Source: Paracoccaceae bacterium
GTDB lineage: Bacteria; Pseudomonadota; Alphaproteobacteria; Rhodobacterales; Rhodobacteraceae
Reading direction: 5' to 3'
Length of the DNA: 64,000 bases
Assembly: GCA_003605175.1 (NCBI GenBank)
Contig: QWDA01000005.1
Location: forward strand, 124,001 to 188,000
The notes below the pieces were generated by a model that saw nothing but the letters and a program-made list of their open reading frames with translations, did no database searches and was not told the origin of the DNA. Shown piece after piece: positions 44,296 to 52,862 of the stretch (the stretch's first letter is position 1; every line of letters begins with the position of its first letter). The position numbers and the translations under genes were made by a program.

Positions 44296-44488
44296 GGCGA
44301 TGCGCCGACGGATGGCCCGGCTCTGCCTGCCGTCCGCGCCCGTCGCCGCCCCGAAACGCGCCGCCAGGGTCGGATTCCGACAGCGCGGGACGTGGCGCCA
44401 TGGGCAAGGGCGCCGAAACGATGTTCTCGGCCAGTTGCGCGAGTACATCCGCGACGACCATCGCCTGATGCATCCCGGCCGCGCCGCG

Positions 44489-44731
44489 GTCGTGCTCTGG
44501 ACCAGATCGAGAATCCTGGAAAGCGATGCCGACCACGGACATGTCGTCGTTCATGGACATAGCCCGGGCGATCAATCGGTGCTCGTTCACAATCGGATCG
44601 GCGTGGACACGCGCGCGATGTCCACCGGCGTTCTGACCGCCGCCGTACTGGACGGCGTAGGCAAGCCGATCTTTCTCCGCGCGGTCGGCCGCCCGGGAAA
44701 GACTGGCGGACCGGGTCAGCGGGCGCCGTAG
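44489..44731 (+). pseudogene. C-terminal remnant of a calcineurin-type serine/threonine phosphatase
   Basis: In one frame this stretch reads VVLWTRSRILESDADHGHVV, then VVHGHSPGDQSVLVHNRIG and GVDTRAMSTGVLTAAVLDG. This is the usual end of bacterial PP2A-like metallophosphatases (LLWIR...F.....HG.VVVHGHTP......NRI.IDTGA...G.L..L.L). The metal-binding N-terminal half (GDIHG, GDxVDRG, GNHE) is missing: the upstream 200 bp show no such motifs in any frame. The product would be non-functional. Its end overlaps the last codons of the convergent TetR gene. Confidence 0.55.
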
Positions 44732-45336
44732 CGGGCCATGAAGGTTTCGACGGCGCCATCGGCGACGCGGGCGATCTCGGCGTCGGAGAAGTGGTCCTGG
44801 ATGCCGAACATCAGCTTGGGGAACAGGTCGGCCTTGCAGAGTTCGCCGAACTGTTCTGCGGCGAGGTCGAGATCGTCGATGGCCAGTTCGCCGCGCTCGA
44901 TGGACTGGCGGAAATAGGCGATCATCTTGGCGCGCATCCGGGCGGGGCCGGATTCCCAGAATTCGCGGCCGAGCTCCGGGAAGCGGTCGGCCTCGGCCAC
45001 GCAGACCTTGAACACGTTGCGGCCGAAGGGCGAGAGGAAGATCCGCATCATGCGTTCGGCCGCGGCGCGGAGCGCGGTTGCGGGCGGATGGCTGTGCGCG
45101 ATCATCTCGTCGCAGGCGCTTTCCTGGCGCCAGCACTCGGCCTTGGCCACTTCGAGGAACAGGATCCGCTTGTCGGGGAAGTAGTTGTAGAGCGTGGCTT
45201 TCGAGACGCCGGCTTCCTTGGCGATGTCATCGACGCTGGCGCCTTCGTAGCCGTCGCGCAGGAACACCGTTCTTGCGCCCTCCAGCACCTGCGCCATCTT
45301 GCGGCCGGTTCGCGTGATCTCGGGTTCGATGTTCAT
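44716..45336 (-). CDS. TetR/AcrR family transcriptional regulator
   Basis: A 206-residue repressor. The N-terminal DNA-binding domain (residues about 15-60) has RTVFLRDGYEGASVDDIAKE, then the recognition helix AGVSKATLYNYFPDKR. The C-terminal all-helical ligand domain includes a stretch similar to AcrR-C-type proteins (FWESGPARMRAKMIAYFRQ). It is divergent from the AEC transporter, with a perfect palindrome between them that is a good operator candidate, so it probably controls itself and the transporter. Confidence 0.85.
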   Translation of the reverse strand: MNIEPEITRTGRKMAQVLEGARTVFLRDGYEGASVDDIAKEAGVSKATLYNYFPDKRILFLEVAKAECWRQESACDEMIAHSHPPATALRAAAERMMRIFLSPFGRNVFKVCVAEADRFPELGREFWESGPARMRAKMIAYFRQSIERGELAIDDLDLAAEQFGELCKADLFPKLMFGIQDHFSDAEIARVADGAVETFMARYGAR

Positions 45337-45367
45337 GCGTCATGTCCCATGCACTGGGTGTTATATA

Positions 45368-45384
45368 AACTGAGCGGTTCAGTT
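45368..45384. promoter_or_regulatory. Palindromic operator candidate in the TetR/AEC intergenic region
   Basis: AACTGA-GCGGT-TCAGTT is a perfect 6-bp inverted repeat with a 5-bp centre, preceded by TTATATA. It is 32 bp upstream of the TetR start and 70 bp upstream of the transporter start. Size and layout are what a TetR-family dimer binds. Confidence 0.65.
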
Positions 45385-45453
45385 TTTTCAAGGTGCGGCG
45401 GGCGAGGCGGGCTCTTGCACGGGGCGGCGCGCGCGGCTAGCCCGGCGAGCGAG

Positions 45454-46386
45454 ATGCTCGAGATCCTGTTCCAGACATTGCCGTTCTTCGCTCTGATCGC
45501 GCTCGGCTACGGGTCGGGGCGGACCGGGTTCTTCTCCGAGGAGGCGACGGCCTATCTCACCCGCTTCGTTTTCTACTTCGCACTCTCGGCGATGCTGTTC
45601 CGGTTCACCGCGAACCTGTCGCTGGCCGAGATCCTCGACTGGAGTTTCGTGGCCGCCTACACGCTGGCGACGATGGCGGTCTACCTTGTGGTGACCGCGG
45701 TGGCGCTCGTCCGGAAGCGAAGCATCGAGGAGGCGGCGGTCGAGGCGCAATGCGGCGCGATCGGCAATGTCGGGTTTCTTGGCATCCCGATGCTGTCGAT
45801 GCTGATGGGGCCGGCGGCGATCGCGCCCATCGTGCTGGGCCTGTCGGTGGACCTGATCGTGTTCGGCAGCCTGATCGTGATCCTGATCACCGGCGCGCGC
45901 GACCGGCGGATGTCGGTGAAGATCCTCGGCACGGTGCTGACCGGGCTGGTGAAGAACCCGATGATCGTCTCCATCGCTTTGGGCCTTATTGTGTCGTCGC
46001 TGGCGTTGCCGATCCCCGGGCCGGTGAACGCCTTTCTCGAGATCCTGGGCGCGGCGGCCACGCCCGGGGCGCTGTTCGCCATCGGCGCCTCGCTCGCGTC
46101 GAAATCGGCCGAGCGGCTGCAGGTGGCGGCCTGGCTTTCCTTCGCCAAGCTGGTGCTGCACCCGGCGGCGGTGGCCTTCGCAGTGCTGGTGCTGTTCCCG
46201 GTCGAGCCCTTCGCGGCGGGCGTCATCATCGCTTCGGCGGCAATGCCGGTGGCGGGCAACGTGTTCATCCTCGCGCAGCATTACGGGGTGGCGCCGCAGC
46301 GGGTGTCGGCGTCGATCCTGATCTCGACGGCGCTGTCGGTGCTGACGGTGACCGCGGTGATCGCCTGGGTGAGCCGGTTCCAGTAG
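45454..46386 (+). CDS. AEC (auxin efflux carrier) family transporter
   Basis: A 310-residue membrane protein with about ten hydrophobic segments in two halves. It has the family's central EAAVEAQCGAIGNVGFLGIP segment (Asn-Val-Gly-Phe-Leu-Gly region) and the matching second-half AAMPVAGNVFILAQHYG. AEC carriers move organic anions such as malate or malonate in bacteria. Start at the ATG 45454 gives the standard N-terminus (MLEILFQTLPFFALIALGY); there is no strong ribosome binding site. The divergent TetR gene suggests regulated expression. Confidence 0.85.
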   Translation: MLEILFQTLPFFALIALGYGSGRTGFFSEEATAYLTRFVFYFALSAMLFRFTANLSLAEILDWSFVAAYTLATMAVYLVVTAVALVRKRSIEEAAVEAQCGAIGNVGFLGIPMLSMLMGPAAIAPIVLGLSVDLIVFGSLIVILITGARDRRMSVKILGTVLTGLVKNPMIVSIALGLIVSSLALPIPGPVNAFLEILGAAATPGALFAIGASLASKSAERLQVAAWLSFAKLVLHPAAVAFAVLVLFPVEPFAAGVIIASAAMPVAGNVFILAQHYGVAPQRVSASILISTALSVLTVTAVIAWVSRFQ

Positions 46387-46582
46387 CCGTCTTGGGCGAT
46401 TTCCGGGTTTTTCGGCCGATGCGCCCCGTGACGTAGGGTCATTAACGCACCGCCTCACTTTCTTCTGACACGGGGCTGACGCCCCGCTCACGGGTCTGGC
46501 GGCAAGGTCGTTCCATTCAATCGTCCGCCGGCACCCTTCGCATTTTTCGGGTCCGGTTCATGCTTTTCGATGGAGATTTCAG

Positions 46583-47650
46583 ATGGCGTTTCCCAGCACG
46601 CTCTTCCGTTCCCGGCCCATTTGCCTGTTTGCCGCGGCCGCTGCGCTTTGCGCGACCCCGGCGCTTTCCCACGAAGCCTGGCTTCTCACTCCGTCCGAGA
46701 TCGAGGCCCTGGCGCTCGAACCGAACCCGGCGATCTTCCAGAGCCGGCTCGTGCTCGGCGGCGGGGCGCTGATCGCCAGTTTCGCGGCGGCCCTGGCGCT
46801 CGCCGCCGAAGACCGCTTTCGCCATATCGAAGACCGGCTCGCCTCCCCAATCGCGCCCTATGCGGCCACGCTGGGCGCGTTGATCCTGCGGCTCGGCCTT
46901 GCCGCCATGCTGCTACTCGCCGCGACCGGCGGGCTGCCGCGGCATGGCGTCGTCGCCTGGACCGAGCCGACGCTGTTCGTGCCCGACATGCAGCTCCAGA
47001 TGGTGCCCGGATGGGACTGGCTGATCGCCGGGCAGGCGCTGATCGGGCTGGCGCTGGCGATCGGTTTCGGCACGCGTCTTTGCGGGTTGGCGATGATCGG
47101 GCTTTCGGGGCTCGGCCTCGGCCTCTTCGGGATGCCGTTTCTCTCCTACGCGCCGCATTTCGCGGCGCCGGGGCTGATGCTGGCGCTGATCGGCGGTGGC
47201 GCGATTTCTGTCGACCGGCTGCTCGAGGACCGCGACATGCCGCCGCCGGCGCCTGTCGTGGCGGGGATCCTGTGGCGCGCTGCGCTGGCGGCGGTGGGGC
47301 TCGGCTTCGTCTACCTTTCGGTGGCGTACAAGCTGACCCAGCCGACGCTCCTGATCGCGATCCTCGAGCATGGGAACTTCCCAAGCTTCGGGTTGGGGCT
47401 CGACTGGATCGCGCTGCTGATGACCGGGGTGGAGATCGTCTGCGGGCTGCTGCTGGCGCTCGGGCGGCTGACGCGGGTGGTGGCACTTGTGCTGATCGGG
47501 GCGATCAGCTTCCTGGCGGTCACCCTGGGCGAGACGCCGCTGTTCCACGCCAATCTCTACGGCATGATGGCGATCTTCGCGATGGCCGGGCCGCGGATCC
47601 CGGCCGAGGCGCCGCGGGGCGTGGCGATCTTCGGGAGGGTCGAGGCATGA
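46583..47650 (+). CDS. DoxX-like integral membrane protein with signal-type N-terminus
   Basis: A 355-residue protein beginning with a cleavable-looking signal (ICLFAAAAALCATPALS) followed by HEAWLLTPSEIEALALEP, then about eight membrane segments, some of which (AALAAVGLGFVYLSVAYK, ETPLFHANLYGMMAIFAM) recall DoxX/DoxD-like quinone-linked membrane proteins. The function is unknown. GGAG lies ahead of the ATG. It overlaps the next gene by 4 nt (ATGA), so the two products very likely act together at the membrane or in the periplasm. Confidence 0.6.
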   Translation: MAFPSTLFRSRPICLFAAAAALCATPALSHEAWLLTPSEIEALALEPNPAIFQSRLVLGGGALIASFAAALALAAEDRFRHIEDRLASPIAPYAATLGALILRLGLAAMLLLAATGGLPRHGVVAWTEPTLFVPDMQLQMVPGWDWLIAGQALIGLALAIGFGTRLCGLAMIGLSGLGLGLFGMPFLSYAPHFAAPGLMLALIGGGAISVDRLLEDRDMPPPAPVVAGILWRAALAAVGLGFVYLSVAYKLTQPTLLIAILEHGNFPSFGLGLDWIALLMTGVEIVCGLLLALGRLTRVVALVLIGAISFLAVTLGETPLFHANLYGMMAIFAMAGPRIPAEAPRGVAIFGRVEA

Positions 47651-48099
47651 GGACGCGCGTCTTTGCCAGGCACGGAGCCATTCTCGCGGTCTCGGCCATG
47701 CTGGCGACGCTCGCCGCCGCCGCGCCGCATATCAACGCCGGGAACACCCCGCCCCGGTCGGTGTTCCTGCGGCTCCCCGGCGATGCACCCGAGCCAAGGG
47801 TGGCGATGGACCTGGAGGCGCGCGCCGACGGCACCTGGCGGCTCCGGATCGACACCGAGGATTTCACCTTCACCTCGCTCTGCGTGACCGAGGCGGCGGC
47901 GGTGCCGGTGGGCCATGCCCATGTGATCGTCAACGGGGTGAAGGTGGCTTCGGCCTTTCACCCGGTGGTCGATCTGGGGGCGTTGCCGCCCGGCGAACAT
48001 GACGTGACCGTGGTGTTGCGCGGGCAGGATCACCGGGCGCTTCTCGGGCGCAGCGGGATGATCCGGGCGAATGCGGTGGTCTCGGTCGGGGCGGGCTGA
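47647..48099 (+). CDS. Secreted small protein, unknown, coupled to the DoxX-like gene
   Basis: A 150-residue protein with a signal peptide (ILAVSAMLATLAAAAPH) and a mature all-beta domain, including FTFTSLCVTEAAAVPVGHAH and GEHDVTVVLRGQDHRALLG. The fold may be immunoglobulin- or cupredoxin-like. It holds several histidines (GHAHV, AFHPV, GEHDV, QDHRA) and one cysteine, so metal binding is possible but not shown. The ATG overlaps the stop of the DoxX-like gene. No family name is recalled. Confidence 0.6.
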   Translation: MRTRVFARHGAILAVSAMLATLAAAAPHINAGNTPPRSVFLRLPGDAPEPRVAMDLEARADGTWRLRIDTEDFTFTSLCVTEAAAVPVGHAHVIVNGVKVASAFHPVVDLGALPPGEHDVTVVLRGQDHRALLGRSGMIRANAVVSVGAG

Positions 48100-48212
48100 C
48101 CCGGCCGGACCGGCGCGGGCGGGCGCGGTGGGCGAGGGCCTGCCGCGCCCGTTCTTTTCTCTGCCGCGTGCTGCGGCTAGGAAGCGGAGACCAGCTTGTC
48201 GGGAGAGTGTGC

Positions 48213-48836
48213 ATGGGCCGGATCGACGCCGTGGTTTTCGATATCGGGCGGGTTCTGATCGAGTGGGATCCGGCGCGGATGTACGATGCGGCGATCGGGC
48301 CCGAGCGCCGCAGGGCGTTGTTCGCGGCGGTGGATCTCGAGGGGATGAACCTTTCGATCGACCTCGGCGCGCCGTTCCGCGAGACGATCTACTCCCTCGC
48401 CGAGGCGCATCCGGACTGGGCGGCGGAGGTCCGGCTCTGGCACGACTGCTGGATCGAGATGGCGGCGCCCGAGATCCCGCATTCGGTGCGGCTGATGCGG
48501 GCGCTCCGGGCGAAGGGCCTGCCGGTCTTCGCGCTGACCAATTTCGGGGCGGAGAGCTTCGAGCTGGCCTGCGGATACTACCCGTTCTTCCGCGAGTTCG
48601 ACCGCGCCTTCGTCTCGGGGCGGCTCGGGGTGATGAAACCCGACCCGGATTTCTACCGGATCCTCGAGGAGGAGACCGGTGTCGCGCCGGAGCGGCTGTT
48701 TCTCACCGACGACCGCGCGGAGAACATCGCCACGGCGCGGGCGCGGGGCTGGCATGCGCATCTGTTCGAAGGGCCGGAGGGGCTGGCCGCGCGGCTGGTT
48801 TCGGAGGGGCTGCTGACCGGGGACGAGGCGGCCTGA
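48213..48836 (+). CDS. HAD-superfamily hydrolase, subfamily IA (YihX-like)
   Basis: A 207-residue phosphatase-type enzyme. Motif I is VVFDIGRVLIEWD with nucleophile Asp9 (the +2 position is Gly, as in DIGNV-type members), motif II is ALTNFGAE, motif III lysine lies in GVMKPDPDFYR, and motif IV is FLTDDRAENIATARARGW. These match the group of E. coli YihX (alpha-D-glucose-1-phosphate phosphatase). The substrate here is unknown. GGGAGAG precedes the ATG. It is convergent with the MFS gene, with 3 bp between them. Confidence 0.85.
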   Translation: MGRIDAVVFDIGRVLIEWDPARMYDAAIGPERRRALFAAVDLEGMNLSIDLGAPFRETIYSLAEAHPDWAAEVRLWHDCWIEMAAPEIPHSVRLMRALRAKGLPVFALTNFGAESFELACGYYPFFREFDRAFVSGRLGVMKPDPDFYRILEEETGVAPERLFLTDDRAENIATARARGWHAHLFEGPEGLAARLVSEGLLTGDEAA

Positions 48837-48839
48837 ACG

Positions 48840-50093
48840 TCAGGCGACCACCGCGCGCGGGGAGAGCGGGCGCTCGCGCACCGGAAGGTGGACCACCGCG
48901 CTGAACGCGCCGACGCCGACGCCGATCCACCAGACCGTGGTGTAGTCGCCATAGGCGTCGTAGAGCCGCCCGCCGAGCCAGATGCCCATGAAGCTGCCGA
49001 TCTGGTGCGACAGGAACACGAAGCCGTAGAGCGTGCCGAGGAACCGCATCCCGTAGATATGGCCGACGAGCCCCGAGGTCAGCGGCACCGTGGCGAGCCA
49101 GAGCGCGCCCATGCCGGCCGAGAACAGGAGCACCGTGGCGGGAGTGATCGGGAACAGGATGAAGGCGGCGGCGAAAAGCGTGCGGCCGGTATAGATGCCC
49201 GCGAGCAGGTAGCGTTTCGGCCAGTGTTTCCCGGCCCAGCCCGCGAGCAGCGTGCCGGCGATATTGGCGAAGCCGATCAGCCCGAAGGCCGCCGCGCCGA
49301 GCGCCGAGGTCGAGGTGATCCCGAAGGCGGCGAGGAGGCCGCCCGGCGCGATGGGGCCGCACATCTCGGTCACCAGCGCGGGGAAATGCGCGGTCATGAA
49401 GCCGAGCTGGTAACCGCAGGAGAAGAAGCCCACGAAGATCAGCGTGTAGGACGGGTCGCGGAAGGCGCGGGAGAGCGCGTCGCCCAGCGACGGGCTTTCG
49501 CCGGCGGCGAAGGGTTTCGTAGGCGCCTTCAGCATCGGCAGGAACAGGAGCACGGTGAGCGCCGTCGCGGCGAGGACCAGGAACACGGTCTGGAACGGCA
49601 TGAAAGCGAGCAGCGTCTCGACCGCGGGCGGGCCGACGACCTGGCCGGCCGAGCCCGCCGCCGTGGCGATGGCGAGCGCCATGGAGCGGTGTTCGTCGGG
49701 CGCCGCGCGGCCGACGAGCGCGAGGATCACGCCGAAACCGGTGCCGGCGATGCCGAAGCCCACGGCCACTTCGAGGATCTGGTACTGGGCCGGGCTGGTG
49801 GCGATGCCGGTGAACCCGAGGCCGAGCGCGTAGAGCAGCGCGCCGATGATGATCGCCTTGCGGTCGCCGACCTTCTCGGCGATGGCGCCGAACAGCGGCT
49901 GGCCGAAGCCCCAGGCGAGGTTCTGGATCGCGATGGCGGTGGAGAACTCGGCGCGGGGCCAGCCGAAGGCTTCGGCGACCGGGATCTGGAACACCCCGAA
50001 GGCGGCGCGGATCGCGAAGCCGACGAGCAGGATCAGGCAGCCCGCGACGAGCACGGGCGTGACGAGGCGGGTGCTGTCGGCGCTCTGGTTCAT
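48840..50093 (-). CDS. MFS transporter, oxalate/formate-antiporter-like (OFA/MCP group)
   Basis: A 417-residue transporter with twelve hydrophobic segments and a long central loop (residues about 200-225). The N-terminal half has AFGWPRAEFSTAIAIQNLAW and FGAIAEKVGDRKAIIIGALL, the A-like motif between TM2 and TM3. The pattern resembles the monocarboxylate/OFA branch of the MFS. The substrate is not known. It is not coupled with neighbours; its start is 80 bp beyond the end of the capsule-type ATPase gene. Confidence 0.83.
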   Translation of the reverse strand: MNQSADSTRLVTPVLVAGCLILLVGFAIRAAFGVFQIPVAEAFGWPRAEFSTAIAIQNLAWGFGQPLFGAIAEKVGDRKAIIIGALLYALGLGFTGIATSPAQYQILEVAVGFGIAGTGFGVILALVGRAAPDEHRSMALAIATAAGSAGQVVGPPAVETLLAFMPFQTVFLVLAATALTVLLFLPMLKAPTKPFAAGESPSLGDALSRAFRDPSYTLIFVGFFSCGYQLGFMTAHFPALVTEMCGPIAPGGLLAAFGITSTSALGAAAFGLIGFANIAGTLLAGWAGKHWPKRYLLAGIYTGRTLFAAAFILFPITPATVLLFSAGMGALWLATVPLTSGLVGHIYGMRFLGTLYGFVFLSHQIGSFMGIWLGGRLYDAYGDYTTVWWIGVGVGAFSAVVHLPVRERPLSPRAVVA

Positions 50094-50172
50094 GAAGATT
50101 TCAGAGCATGCGCCGCGGCGGCGGTCAAATCAGATCGCGTGGGCTTCGGCATCAGGAGGCGTGATGCCCGGG

Positions 50173-50826
50173 TCAGGCAGCCACGCCCATGATCTCGCGG
50201 TGATGCGCGATCGCGTCCATCACGTCGTCATGCCAGGTGAGCCTGCCCTTTTCGAGCACCATGCCGGCGCTGCAGATCCGCGCGAGCTGGCGCAGCGAAT
50301 GCGACACCACGATCGCGCCCGCCGAGGCGATCCGTGCGGTGAAGAGCGCGTCGGAGGCTTCGCGGAAGGCGGCGTCGCCGACCGCGGTGATCTCGTCGAC
50401 GAGGTAGATGTCGAAGGGCAGGCCCATCGACAGGCCGAAGGCGACGCGGGCGCGCATGCCGTTCGACCAGGTGCGGACCGGAGCGTGGAAATGCCGTCCG
50501 ATCCCGGCGAAGCCCGCGACGAACCCGGCCAGGGCGCGGGAATCGGCGCCGTAGATCCGGGCGACGAAGCGCACGTTCTCGGCCCCGGTGAGATCGGGGT
50601 GGAAGCCGCCGGCGAAGCCCACCGGCCAGGACACCCGGCCGCGGCAGGTGATACGGCCGCTGTCGGGGTGGATCACCCCGGCGATCATCTTCAGGAGCGT
50701 GGATTTCCCCGCGCCGTTCCTGCCGAGCAGCGCCACGGCACGTCCCGCCGGGATGTCGAGCGATACGTCGCGGGTCACCGCGGTGCCGCCGGGAAAGCTT
50801 TTCGAGACGTTCTCGAACCGGATCAC
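50173..50826 (-). CDS. Polysaccharide export ABC transporter ATP-binding protein (KpsT-like)
   Basis: A 217-residue ATPase of the capsule/ABC-2 exporter type. Walker A GRNGAGKST is at residues 35-43, followed by the short loop TCRGRVSWPVGFAGGFHPDLTG known from KpsT/Wzt/TagH, a signature that reads TWSNGMRARV (instead of LSGGQ), and Walker B YLVDEITAVGD. The start is GTG at 50826 in GTGA overlap with the KpsE-like gene. Its permease partner is encoded divergently at 52053. Confidence 0.87.
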   Translation of the reverse strand: MIRFENVSKSFPGGTAVTRDVSLDIPAGRAVALLGRNGAGKSTLLKMIAGVIHPDSGRITCRGRVSWPVGFAGGFHPDLTGAENVRFVARIYGADSRALAGFVAGFAGIGRHFHAPVRTWSNGMRARVAFGLSMGLPFDIYLVDEITAVGDAAFREASDALFTARIASAGAIVVSHSLRQLARICSAGMVLEKGRLTWHDDVMDAIAHHREIMGVAA

Positions 50827-51965
50827 GCCCGGTCCTTCAGGTTGGCCCAGGCGAGGGTGCCGATCGCCCAGACGAGCGTCAGGAACAGCGCGCCGAGGCC
50901 CAGCACGGTCACCGGGTCGGGATGGGTGGCGCGTTCGGCGCGGGTCGGGCGGATATGGGCGGCGAGATAGCGGGTCTGGCGCCGCGCCTCGATCAGCGCC
51001 TGGTCATGGGCGGTACGCGCGGCGAGAAGGCTCTGCTCGGCGAATTCCACGTCGATCTTCAGCCGTTCGTATTCCGCGAGGAGCGTGGCGTAGTCGCCGC
51101 CGTCTTCCTGGCCGCCGCCCGAGCCGAGCTTGCGCCGCTCCCCGGCGATCCGGTCCTCGATCACCGTGATGCGCTGTTCGGCCGGGGCGATCCGCGGGTC
51201 GTCGGCGCGGGTCTGGCTGCGCAGGAGATCGAGCCGGATCAGCTCCTCGGCCAGCTCCTCCTGGAGCCGGGTCAGGAGGCCCATCTGCCCGCTCACATCG
51301 GCGCCGGGATCGACGATCTGGGTTTCGGCGCGGAACGCCGTCAGCGCGCTCCGCGCGGTGCGCACCCGCGCTTCCGCCTCCTCGAGAACCAGCCGCGCCT
51401 CGTTCAGGACGTCCTCGCGGGCGATGGCGGAAAGGGTGTTCACCAGCTCGCTCGATTCCGCGAAGGCCGCGGTGGCGATCTCCTGGGCGTCCTCGGGTGA
51501 GAAGGCGCGGACCCGCAGCGTCAGGATGCCGGTGCCGCTGTCATAGGCGATCCGCACCATGCGGTGCCAGTAGCGCAACAGGTCCTCGATGCTGCCATCG
51601 GGATGGAAGGCGAAGACCGGGTCGCCCGCGACCGGGCCGGACCAGCGCGCGCGGAGGTCGAGCCGGGTGTCGACCCGGGCGACGAGCTCCTGGCTTTCGA
51701 GGAATTCGTAGAGGATGTCGGCATCGCGCGTGCCCGAGCCCTTGAGCGAGGCGACGCTGCCGAGGAAGTCGATCGGCGCGGGCGCCTCCTCGCGGCGAAC
51801 GGAGAATCCGGTGGTGGTTTCGTATTGCGGGGCGGCGCAGAGGGCGAGGTAGACGCCGGCGAGGAGGAGCGGCAGAAGCACGACGAGGACGAAGCCGGTC
51901 AGCGCGCCCCGGCGCCTCGGTGCGGCGGGCACGGGGGCGGGTGCGGCGGCCGGCGCCTCGGCCAT
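50823..51965 (-). CDS. Capsule polysaccharide export inner-membrane protein (KpsE/BexC/CtrB-like, PCP family)
   Basis: A 380-residue polysaccharide co-polymerase type protein: a proline/alanine-rich N-terminus, one membrane helix (ALTGFVLVVLLPLLLAGVYL), a periplasmic domain with FSVRREEAPAPIDFLGSVAS and DILYEFLESQELV, a long coiled-coil (residues about 200-330), and a C-terminal helix (VLGLGALFLTLVWAIGTLAW). This is the KpsE layout. The ATG at 51965 is chosen; a GTG four codons upstream is possible. It overlaps the ATPase gene and is divergent from the permease gene with 87 bp between. Confidence 0.85.
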   Translation of the reverse strand: MAEAPAAAPAPVPAAPRRRGALTGFVLVVLLPLLLAGVYLALCAAPQYETTTGFSVRREEAPAPIDFLGSVASLKGSGTRDADILYEFLESQELVARVDTRLDLRARWSGPVAGDPVFAFHPDGSIEDLLRYWHRMVRIAYDSGTGILTLRVRAFSPEDAQEIATAAFAESSELVNTLSAIAREDVLNEARLVLEEAEARVRTARSALTAFRAETQIVDPGADVSGQMGLLTRLQEELAEELIRLDLLRSQTRADDPRIAPAEQRITVIEDRIAGERRKLGSGGGQEDGGDYATLLAEYERLKIDVEFAEQSLLAARTAHDQALIEARRQTRYLAAHIRPTRAERATHPDPVTVLGLGALFLTLVWAIGTLAWANLKDRA

Positions 51966-52052
51966 TGCTATCGTCACGGGAGCGTTCACCCCGGCCCTTT
52001 CCGGTAAGCCAAAAATTAACCCTGCGGGCGTTACCGTCCTAACCCAGATGCG

Positions 52053-52862
52053 ATGAAGATTTCGTTTCGGGGAGCCATGTCGAAATCCTGCGCCCTGCCG
52101 CCGCCCTCGGCGTTCCGCAGCATTGCCGCCTTGATGCTGCGCGAGATGGCGGCGACCTATGGGCGCTCGCCCGGCGGCTGGATCTGGGCGGTGGCCGAAC
52201 CGGTGGGTGCGATCGCGCTCCTCGCCTTCGTGTTCGGGCTCGCCTTCCACCAGCCGCCGCTCGGCCGGAGCTTCGTCCTGTTCTACGCGACCGGGTTCCT
52301 GCCCTTCATGATGTTCACCGATATCTCGCTCAAGGTCGCGAACGCCCTGCGCTTTTCGCGGCCCCTGCTGTCCTACCCGGCGGTGGCACCGCTCGATGCG
52401 CTGGTGGCGCGGTTCCTTTTGAACTTCCTCACCTATCTGGCGATCGTCGCCCTGGTTCTCGGCGGGATCGAGGTGATCTTCGACACCGGCGCGCACTATT
52501 CCGGGCCGCGGCTGGCGCTGGCGCTGGCACTCGCAGGGCTGTTCGGCGCCGGGGTGGGGTGCCTGAACTGCGCGCTGTTCCACCGGCTGCCGCTCTGGGA
52601 GCGGCTCTGGCAGATCGCGACGCGGCCCCTGTTCCTGATCTCGGGGATCTTCTTCCTCGCCGAGGATATCCCCGTCGAGGTGCGCGGCTTCGCGCTCCTG
52701 AACCCGCTCCTGCACCTGACCGCGCTGATGCGCGCGGCGGCCTATGGGAGCTACGATGCGCCGCTCGCGAACCCGGCCTACCTGGCGGCGGCCGGCATGG
52801 CCTGCCTGGCGCTGGGGCTCCTGCTGCTCGGCCCGGTGATCCGCGAGGCGCGCCATGTCTGA
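52053..52862 (+). CDS. Polysaccharide export ABC transporter permease (KpsM-like, ABC-2)
   Basis: A 269-residue permease with six membrane segments. The amphipathic start FRSIAALMLREMAATYGRSPGG and the FYATGFLPFMMFTDIS segment are typical of KpsM/BexB-type proteins. The C-terminal part ALLNPLLHLTALMRAAAYG matches the family as well. Either ATG 52053 or ATG 52077 could be used; the second follows GGGGAG but very closely. It overlaps the sulfotransferase gene by 8 nt. It should pair with the ATPase and KpsE-like proteins encoded on the other strand. Confidence 0.85.
   Translation: MKISFRGAMSKSCALPPPSAFRSIAALMLREMAATYGRSPGGWIWAVAEPVGAIALLAFVFGLAFHQPPLGRSFVLFYATGFLPFMMFTDISLKVANALRFSRPLLSYPAVAPLDALVARFLLNFLTYLAIVALVLGGIEVIFDTGAHYSGPRLALALALAGLFGAGVGCLNCALFHRLPLWERLWQIATRPLFLISGIFFLAEDIPVEVRGFALLNPLLHLTALMRAAAYGSYDAPLANPAYLAAAGMACLALGLLLLGPVIREARHV

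Noticed and set aside
44300-44731. An intact 143-codon phosphatase gene
   Set aside because: Only the last 70 or so codons match the family, and the metal-binding motifs are absent from all frames upstream.
46465-46500. Hairpin CGGGGC-TGAC-GCCCCG upstream of the DoxX-like gene as a riboswitch
   Set aside because: A single short GC-rich hairpin with no further conserved structure; it could be a weak terminator of the AEC gene, without a T run.
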